A stretch of 54,278 nt of DNA from Xenorhabdus griffiniae (GTDB lineage Bacteria; Pseudomonadota; Gammaproteobacteria; Enterobacterales; Enterobacteriaceae). The notes beneath the pieces are model-generated. The model did no database searches, was not told the DNA's origin, and worked only from the letters and a program-made list of their open reading frames with translations. The stretch's first letter is position 1. Every line of letters starts with the position of its first letter. Position numbers and translations under genes: made by a program. Below are positions 48,833 to 54,278 of this stretch, piece by piece. The stretch covers positions 1-54,278 of the forward strand of contig NZ_JADEUF010000009.1 of the NCBI RefSeq assembly GCF_015163655.1. Direction: 5' to 3'.

Positions 48833-50683
48833 TCAACTCCCCAGTTTGGTTTTATCGCGCACAGCGCCTTTGTCAGCACTGGTCGCCAATGAAGCATAAG
48901 CACGTAATGCCAAAGAAACCTGACGTTCACGGGACTTAGGTGTCCATGCTTTATCTCCGCGAGATAATTCTGCCTGTGTACGTTCTGCCAGTTCTGTTTC
49001 CGTCACATCCAACTGAATTTTACGGTTTGGAATATCAATATTGATGATATCACCGTCATAAATCAGACCAATCAAGCCACCATTTGCCGCTTCTGGAGAG
49101 ACGTGACCAATAGATAAACCCGATGTTCCGCCTGAGAAACGTCCATCCGTAATCAATGCACAACTTTTTCCCAATCCCATCGATTTCAGATAGGTGGTGG
49201 GATAGAGCATTTCTTGCATACCTGGACCACCTTTCGGCCCTTCATAACGAATGACAACTACGTCGCCCGCCACGACTTTTCCACCGAGAATGGCTTCTAC
49301 TGCCTCCTCCTGGCTCTCGTAAACTTTGGCTGGGCCACGGAAAGTCAGGATTTCTTTATCAACGCCTGCTGTTTTTACAATGCAGCCATCTTTTGCAATG
49401 TTGCCGAACAAAACAGCCAATCCACCATCCTGACTGTAAGCATGGTTACGTTCACGAATACATCCTGTCTCGCGATCTGCATCCAACGACGGCCAACGAC
49501 AATCTTGTGAGAAAGCTTGTGTGGTACGAATGCCTGCTGGCCCCGCGGCATACATCCTTTTAACGCTTTCATCTTTTGTCAGCATGATGTCGTATTGGGC
49601 CAGCGTTTGTGGCAAATCCAAACCCAAAACATTTTTCACATCACGGCGCAAAAGCCCCGCCCGATCAAGCTCACCAAGTATCCCAATCACTCCACCAGCA
49701 CGATGGACATCTTCCATGTGGTATTTCTGGGTGCTCGGAGCAACTTTACATAAATGCGGCACCTGACGAGACAGACGATCAATATCCGCCATCGTGAAGT
49801 CAACTTCAGCTTCCTGTGCTGCGGCTAACAAATGCAAAACGGTGTTAGTCGATCCACCCATCGCAATATCCAATATCATGGCATTTTCAAATGCCGCTTT
49901 GGTCGCGATACTACGCGGGAGAGCGCTAGCATCATCTTGTTCATAATAGCGTTTAGTCAGTTCAACAATGCGTTTACCGGCATTGATAAACAGGGTCTTA
50001 CGATCAGCATGAGTAGCGAGCAGTGACCCATTACCTGGCTGTGAAAGTCCAAGTGCTTCGGTCAAACAATTCATCGAATTCGCCGTAAACATCCCTGAGC
50101 AAGAACCACACGTCGGACAGGCAGAACGTTCGATTTGTTCGCTCTGTTCGTCACTGACATTGGGGTTGGCACCCTGAATCATGGCATCAACCAAATCCAG
50201 TTTAATCAGCTGATCGGATAATCGCGTCTTACCCGCTTCCATAGGGCCACCAGAAACGAAAATAACCGGAATATTTAAGCGCAAAGAGGCCATCAACATG
50301 CCAGGCGTGATTTTGTCACAGTTGGAAATACATACCATAGCATCAGCACAGTGGGCATTGACCATGTATTCCACTGAGTCAGCAATCAACTCCCGCGAAG
50401 GTAACGAATAGAGCATTCCACCATGCCCCATTGCGATACCATCATCAACAGCAATGGTATTGAACTCTTTCGCAACCCCTCCTGATGCCTGAATCTGTTC
50501 TGCCACCAGCTTACCGAGATCACGCAGATGTACATGTCCTGGTACAAACTGGGTGAATGAGTTAACAACCGCAATAATAGGTTTTCCAAAATCTGCATCT
50601 GTCATACCTGTGGCTCGCCATAAGGCGCGGGCTCCCGCCATATTGCGGCCATGAGTCGTCGTGGCAGAACGGTATTTAGGCAT
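48833..50683 (-). CDS. ilvD: Dihydroxy-acid dehydratase
   Basis: The product has 616 residues, as in E. coli. This iron-sulfur dehydratase acts in valine and isoleucine synthesis. Cluster-binding cysteines are in ISNCDK and [18 protein letters not shown]. The start is the ATG at 50683 ([17 protein letters not shown]), with GGGAG eight bases upstream. The extra five codons to 50698 would include that site. It is 75 bp downstream of ilvE and two bases before ilvA. Confidence 0.97.
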   Translation of the reverse strand: MPKYRSATTTHGRNMAGARALWRATGMTDADFGKPIIAVVNSFTQFVPGHVHLRDLGKLVAEQIQASGGVAKEFNTIAVDDGIAMGHGGMLYSLPSRELIADSVEYMVNAHCADAMVCISNCDKITPGMLMASLRLNIPVIFVSGGPMEAGKTRLSDQLIKLDLVDAMIQGANPNVSDEQSEQIERSACPTCGSCSGMFTANSMNCLTEALGLSQPGNGSLLATHADRKTLFINAGKRIVELTKRYYEQDDASALPRSIATKAAFENAMILDIAMGGSTNTVLHLLAAAQEAEVDFTMADIDRLSRQVPHLCKVAPSTQKYHMEDVHRAGGVIGILGELDRAGLLRRDVKNVLGLDLPQTLAQYDIMLTKDESVKRMYAAGPAGIRTTQAFSQDCRWPSLDADRETGCIRERNHAYSQDGGLAVLFGNIAKDGCIVKTAGVDKEILTFRGPAKVYESQEEAVEAILGGKVVAGDVVVIRYEGPKGGPGMQEMLYPTTYLKSMGLGKSCALITDGRFSGGTSGLSIGHVSPEAANGGLIGLIYDGDIINIDIPNRKIQLDVTETELAERTQAELSRGDKAWTPKSRERQVSLALRAYASLATSADKGAVRDKTKLGS

Positions 50684-50758
50684 TGTCTTCACTCCCAAGT
50701 CTTATCAATTAACTAAAACAGGCGGGGAACGACCGCCCGTTGGGTTTTATATTTTTTA

Positions 50759-51685
50759 TTACGGATTAACCGGGTCCAACCAACCCCATTTATCTTCTGT
50801 CGTACCATCAAATAAGCCAAAGAACGCACTTTGGATTTTTTTAGTAATTGGGCCGCATTTACCAATACCCACCTGAATACCATCTACACTACGAACCGGA
50901 GTGATCTCCGCAGCCGTTCCTGTCATGAAGACTTCATCCGCTAAATAGAGCGATTCGCGAGAAAGTACCTGTTCACGAACTTCCAGACCAAGATCCCGTG
51001 CTAACTTGATGATGGCATCACGGGTGATCCCTGGCAGGGCAGATGAAGTAAATGGCGGTGTAAATAGAATTCCATCCTTCACTTCAAATAGGTTTTCACC
51101 CGCACCTTCTGAAATATAGCCATGCACATCCAATGCAATACCTTCTTGATAACCATGGCGTCGTGCTTCACTTCCCACCAGCAAAGAAGAGAGATAATTA
51201 CCTCCCGCTTTTGCGCTTGTAGGGATCGTATTTGCTGCCATGCGATTCCATGAAGAGACCATCGCATCAATACCCTGCTCTAAGGCTTCCTCACCGAGAT
51301 AAGCGCCCCACGGAAAAGCGGCAATGATAATGTCTGTTTGATAACCAGCAGGTGGGTTTACTCCCATGCCAACATTACCCACAAATACCAATGGGCGAAT
51401 ATAAGCACTGACCAATTTATTTTTACGCAGCGTTTCACGGCAAGCTGCCATCAATTCGTCCACACTTTGACTGACGGGAAAACGGTAAATCTTGGCTGAG
51501 TCACGCAAGCGCTGCATATGTTCACGATGACGAAAAACAACAGGCCCTTTGTGAGAGTCATAGCAACGAATCCCTTCAAATACCGAAGTACCATAATGTA
51601 AGGCATGGGACATAACGTGAACTTTAGCCTCTGCCCACGGCACCATTTCCCCATTGAACCAAATATAATCAGCTTGCTTTGTCAT
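50759..51685 (-). CDS. ilvE: Branched-chain amino-acid aminotransferase
   Basis: The product has 308 residues, a fold-type IV PLP enzyme that performs the last step for valine, isoleucine and leucine. ADYIWFNGEMVPWAEAKVHV, FEGIRCYDSHKGPVVFR, PTSAKAGGNYLSSLL (PLP Lys near 160) and EVFMTGTAAEITPVRSVDG are the family blocks. It is 24 bp downstream of ilvM. Confidence 0.97.
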   Translation of the reverse strand: MTKQADYIWFNGEMVPWAEAKVHVMSHALHYGTSVFEGIRCYDSHKGPVVFRHREHMQRLRDSAKIYRFPVSQSVDELMAACRETLRKNKLVSAYIRPLVFVGNVGMGVNPPAGYQTDIIIAAFPWGAYLGEEALEQGIDAMVSSWNRMAANTIPTSAKAGGNYLSSLLVGSEARRHGYQEGIALDVHGYISEGAGENLFEVKDGILFTPPFTSSALPGITRDAIIKLARDLGLEVREQVLSRESLYLADEVFMTGTAAEITPVRSVDGIQVGIGKCGPITKKIQSAFFGLFDGTTEDKWGWLDPVNP

Positions 51686-51709
51686 TCTCAGTTTTCCTTC
51701 AAGGGCGCA

Positions 51710-51967
51710 TTATGCGCTTATTAATCGTGATTCTTTATGTTTGATCTCAACACCCGCAACGTCCACCAATTTCAGCAGTTGGGAAAAAAGTAAACTAACT
51801 GGACGTTGGCTAGACACGGTGAGTTCAATATTTACATTATCACTATCTGTTATATGATCCATATTCAATGCGCATATCTGAAATCCGCGGTGGCGGGTAA
51901 CTCTCAAAATTCGTTCCAAAATCTCAGGACAGAACCGCGCTTTAATAGCAAGTTGATGCTGTATCAT
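51710..51967 (-). CDS. ilvM: Acetolactate synthase II small subunit
   Basis: The product has 85 residues, one ACT domain ([21 protein letters not shown], then [12 protein letters not shown]), the regulatory partner of IlvG. Isozyme II is valine-resistant in E. coli and Salmonella. Its ATG overlaps the ilvG stop by four bases, coupling the two subunits. Confidence 0.95.
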   Translation of the reverse strand: MIQHQLAIKARFCPEILERILRVTRHRGFQICALNMDHITDSDNVNIELTVSSQRPVSLLFSQLLKLVDVAGVEIKHKESRLISA

Positions 51968-53610
51968 AATGATTTCTCCAACATGGTTTCGTTGCTTGCA
52001 CCCGGTGGAACCAATGGCCAGACATTCTCTAATTCATCAATAGACACATGTAATAAATACGCGCCCTCGCTGTTGAACAAAGCATCCAATGCTTCATCCA
52101 CTTGTGCTTTGTGAGCCACTTTCTGTCCCGGAATACCAAACGCCTGCGCCAACGTAAGAAAATCAGGATTATCAGTTAAGATCGTTTCACTATAACGTTT
52201 GTCAAAAAACAGCTCTTGCCACTGGCGAACCATACCCAATCTTTGGTTATCCAATAAGATCAATTTGACCGGCAATTGCTTGCGTTTAATCGTGCCCAAT
52301 TCCTGAACATTCATCATGAAGGAACCGTCACCAGATATGCAGATAACCATATCTTCAGGACGAGCCATCTGGGCGCCAATCGCCGCCGGAATACCAAATC
52401 CCATCGTGCCTAATCCACTTGATGTGATGAAGTTTTCTGGCTGACTAAAAGTCATGTGCTGAGCCGCCCACATCTGATGCTGCCCAACATCGGTTGTGAT
52501 AACCGTACTGGACGAAGCACGATCAGAAACCTGCTTCAACAGTAACGGAGCATAAATACTTTCACCCTGATAGTCATAACGCCATGCATGTTCGTTTTTT
52601 AATTGTTTGATTTCTTGCTGCCAGGCTTGGATGGATAAAGGTTGTTGTAAATGAGGCAATAGCGTTTTTAAATCGCCCAGTAATGACACATGGATTTGGC
52701 GTAATTTATTGAATTCAACAGGATCAATGTCCAAATGAATAACGTTGGCATGAGGCGCAAAGGTATTCAATTTCCCTGTAACACGGTCATCAAACCGCGC
52801 GCCAGCAGCAATTAACAAATCACAGGATTGAACAGCAAGATTAGCCGCTTTAGTACCATGCATCCCTAACATGCCCAAATAACATTCATGTTCAAAATCT
52901 GCTGCTCCCAATCCTTTCAATGTGGAAACAACGGGAATACCCGTTTCAGAGACAAAATGACGTAATTCAGGAACAGCGCCAGACATGCCAATCCCTCCAC
53001 CCACATACAAGATAGGTTTTCGAGATGAAGCTAACAATTGACGGGCTAATTCAATCTCTTGTTTTGGAAGAGAAAACTGGGGAGATGTCGGTATTAAATA
53101 GGGGGCAAAATCACCTTGAGCTAACTGAATATCTTTTGGTAAATCAATCAGAACAGGGCCTGGGCGACCGCTCATGGCAATGGAGAAAGCATCGGCCATG
53201 ATTTGGGGTAATTTTTCCAGTGAATCAACAAGAAAGCTGTGTTTTGTACAAGAAAGAGACATTCCCAGTATATCAATTTCCTGAAAAGCATCCGTCCCGA
53301 TAAATTCAGAACTCACCTGTCCGGTAATCGCGACAACAGGAACCGAATCCAATAATGCATCAGCCAATCCCGTGATTAGGTTTGTCGCCCCAGGCCCTGA
53401 TGTCGCGATGCAAACACCCGGCTTGCCACTTGCCCTTGCATAGCCAATTGCTGCCATAACAGCGCCTTGTTCATGGCGGCACAAAATGTGTTCCACACCA
53501 CCATCATACAGCGCATCATAAACTGGCATGATGGCTCCACCTGGATAACCAAAAACTTTTTCAATTCCCTGTTTTCGTAATGCCTCTACAACCGATTGTG
53601 CCCCGTTCAT
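51964..53610 (-). CDS. ilvG: Acetolactate synthase II large subunit
   Basis: The product has 548 residues, full length and uninterrupted, unlike E. coli K-12, where ilvG is frameshifted. This thiamine-diphosphate and FAD enzyme forms acetolactate and, preferentially, acetohydroxybutyrate. The catalytic Glu lies in [14 protein letters not shown]/ThDP regions in [19 protein letters not shown], and the ThDP/Mg motif is [12 protein letters not shown]...LLDNQ. It is the first structural gene after the ilvL leader and attenuator. Confidence 0.97.
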   Translation of the reverse strand: MNGAQSVVEALRKQGIEKVFGYPGGAIMPVYDALYDGGVEHILCRHEQGAVMAAIGYARASGKPGVCIATSGPGATNLITGLADALLDSVPVVAITGQVSSEFIGTDAFQEIDILGMSLSCTKHSFLVDSLEKLPQIMADAFSIAMSGRPGPVLIDLPKDIQLAQGDFAPYLIPTSPQFSLPKQEIELARQLLASSRKPILYVGGGIGMSGAVPELRHFVSETGIPVVSTLKGLGAADFEHECYLGMLGMHGTKAANLAVQSCDLLIAAGARFDDRVTGKLNTFAPHANVIHLDIDPVEFNKLRQIHVSLLGDLKTLLPHLQQPLSIQAWQQEIKQLKNEHAWRYDYQGESIYAPLLLKQVSDRASSSTVITTDVGQHQMWAAQHMTFSQPENFITSSGLGTMGFGIPAAIGAQMARPEDMVICISGDGSFMMNVQELGTIKRKQLPVKLILLDNQRLGMVRQWQELFFDKRYSETILTDNPDFLTLAQAFGIPGQKVAHKAQVDEALDALFNSEGAYLLHVSIDELENVWPLVPPGASNETMLEKSL

Positions 53611-53694
53611 TGCCGTCTCCCCTGTTATGTTTACCTTGTCATTGGCTGTTGTGATGTTTTATGACTTTTGCTTATCGAACCTAGTATCAGACCT

Positions 53695-53731
53695 AAAAAA
53701 AACCCCCGCGCCTTTCGGTGCGGGGGTTTTT
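53695..53731 (-). terminator. ilv operon attenuator
   Basis: On the minus strand the stem CCCCCGC-ACC with GG-CGCGGGGG closes a GAAA loop (one mismatch inside) and is followed by eight T's. It lies between ilvL and ilvG. Stalling of ribosomes on ilvL when charged Ile, Val or Leu tRNA is short should favour the antiterminator. Confidence 0.9.
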
Positions 53732-53752
53732 GGAATCTGGCTATTCTTCTGT

Positions 53753-53848
53753 CTAAGCCGTTCTTCGTCCAAGTGCCGCCCCGCACGGTGGGATAATCAC
53801 CACCACGCTCACAATAATTAGGCTAATCACTAGGACAAATGCGTTCAT
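53753..53848 (-). CDS. ilvL: ilv operon leader peptide
   Basis: The product has 31 residues from the ATG at 53848. It reads MNAFVLVISLIIVSVVVIIP then PCGAALGRRTA, clearly homologous to E. coli IlvL (conserved ISL, SVVVII, PPCGAALGR). Fourteen residues are Val, Ile or Leu. Its role is to sense charged branched-chain tRNAs in attenuation; the peptide has no other known function. It ends 22 bases before the attenuator stem. Confidence 0.93.
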   Translation of the reverse strand: MNAFVLVISLIIVSVVVIIPPCGAALGRRTA

Positions 53849-54278
53849 AATTTACTTTATTCGTTTTTAATTCGTATGCTTGACGTATATTTAAGAGTTA
53901 TCACTTTCTATGATTGTTGACAACGATTATTTTTGTTTTTTTATAACAAAATTATTTTATTTATATTTTTCATTTAGATAACTAAAAAACAGTTAAATCC
54001 ACTGGAATTCATTCATTTTTAGCTCAGAAAAAATTACTATCTGTTTGTTTAATAAAATTATTAATCAATAAAACAATAGAAAAATGAGTTAATCGTCTAA
54101 GTCTTGATAACATGACAAAAATGTGATCGAAATTAATTCTTATAGTTAATTATTATCACGACATCAGTATATAGAACCAAAATTTATTAAATTAAATTTA
54201 TGTATTTTATATGGTTATAATTATCAAAAAATACCACTTATTACCGTTATATTTTTTTATCTTAAAAGTTCCAGATTG
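53849..54278. other. AT-rich region upstream of ilvL
   Basis: About 430 bp to the window end, strongly AT-rich, without a gene I can see. It must contain the ilv promoter. A TTGTCA at about 53918-53923 on the minus strand is a possible -35, but no good -10 stands 17 bp away, so I do not call it. Confidence 0.5.

Noticed and set aside
50720-50740. Small hairpin GGCGG-N7-CCGCC between ilvE and ilvD
   Set aside because: The stem is only five base pairs with a weak T tract, and the genes are co-transcribed in relatives. It is not enough to call a terminator.

Overview
This is a chromosomal window from a gammaproteobacterium of the order Enterobacterales. Over about 50 kb the gene order follows the Escherichia coli K-12 arrangement around 84-86 min: rarD, corA, uvrD, yigB, xerC, yigA, dapF, lptM, cyaY, cyaA, hemCDXY, a four-tRNA cluster, yifK, the whole wec (enterobacterial common antigen, ECA) operon, rho, trxA, rhlB, gppA, rep, ilvC, ilvY, ilvADEMG and ilvL. 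The low-GC background, the orphan Rhs tip with SymE, and a family of roughly 105-bp intergenic palindromic repeats ending in TATACCAATC/GATTGGTATA make Xenorhabdus or Photorhabdus (Morganellaceae) the most likely source. That genus-level call is inference from pattern recognition, not a database match.

Left edge, 1-3060: an accessory scar. It holds the end of an unrecognised gene, a non-coding segment with interleaved inverted repeats, the C-terminal remnant of a tyrosine recombinase, a GC-rich stretch with two Xer/pdif-like sites in inverted orientation, a broken Rhs core running into an orphan toxin tip with a probable immunity gene, and a 5'-truncated SymE-like toxin gene. From rarD onward the window is core genome.

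3-19 kb: corA and the dapF-yigA-xerC-yigB-uvrD cluster read leftward. cyaY and rarD read rightward. cyaA (TTG start, CRP site over its promoter) is divergent from hemCDXY. The hemY-tRNA gap, where E. coli has aslA/aslB, holds a decayed minus-strand gene and a leftover terminator. 19.6-36 kb, all leftward: tRNA-Arg, His, Leu and Pro behind one promoter; the permease yifK; twelve ECA genes from wecA to wecG, ending in a strong terminator; and rho.

37-54 kb: trxA and rhlB are divergent, followed by gppA and, convergent with it, rep. An 826-bp gap packed with palindromic repeats leads to a class II histone-deacetylase/acetylpolyamine-amidohydrolase-like gene, which is the main non-syntenic gene in the core part. 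Then come ilvC/ilvY and an intact ilvLGMEDA operon with its attenuator. Together the ilv genes make isoleucine, valine and leucine precursors, with transcription tuned by translation of a 31-residue leader rich in Val, Ile and Leu. The wec genes make, flip and polymerise ECA from UDP-GlcNAc.

No complete insertion sequence, prophage, CRISPR array or rRNA gene was found.
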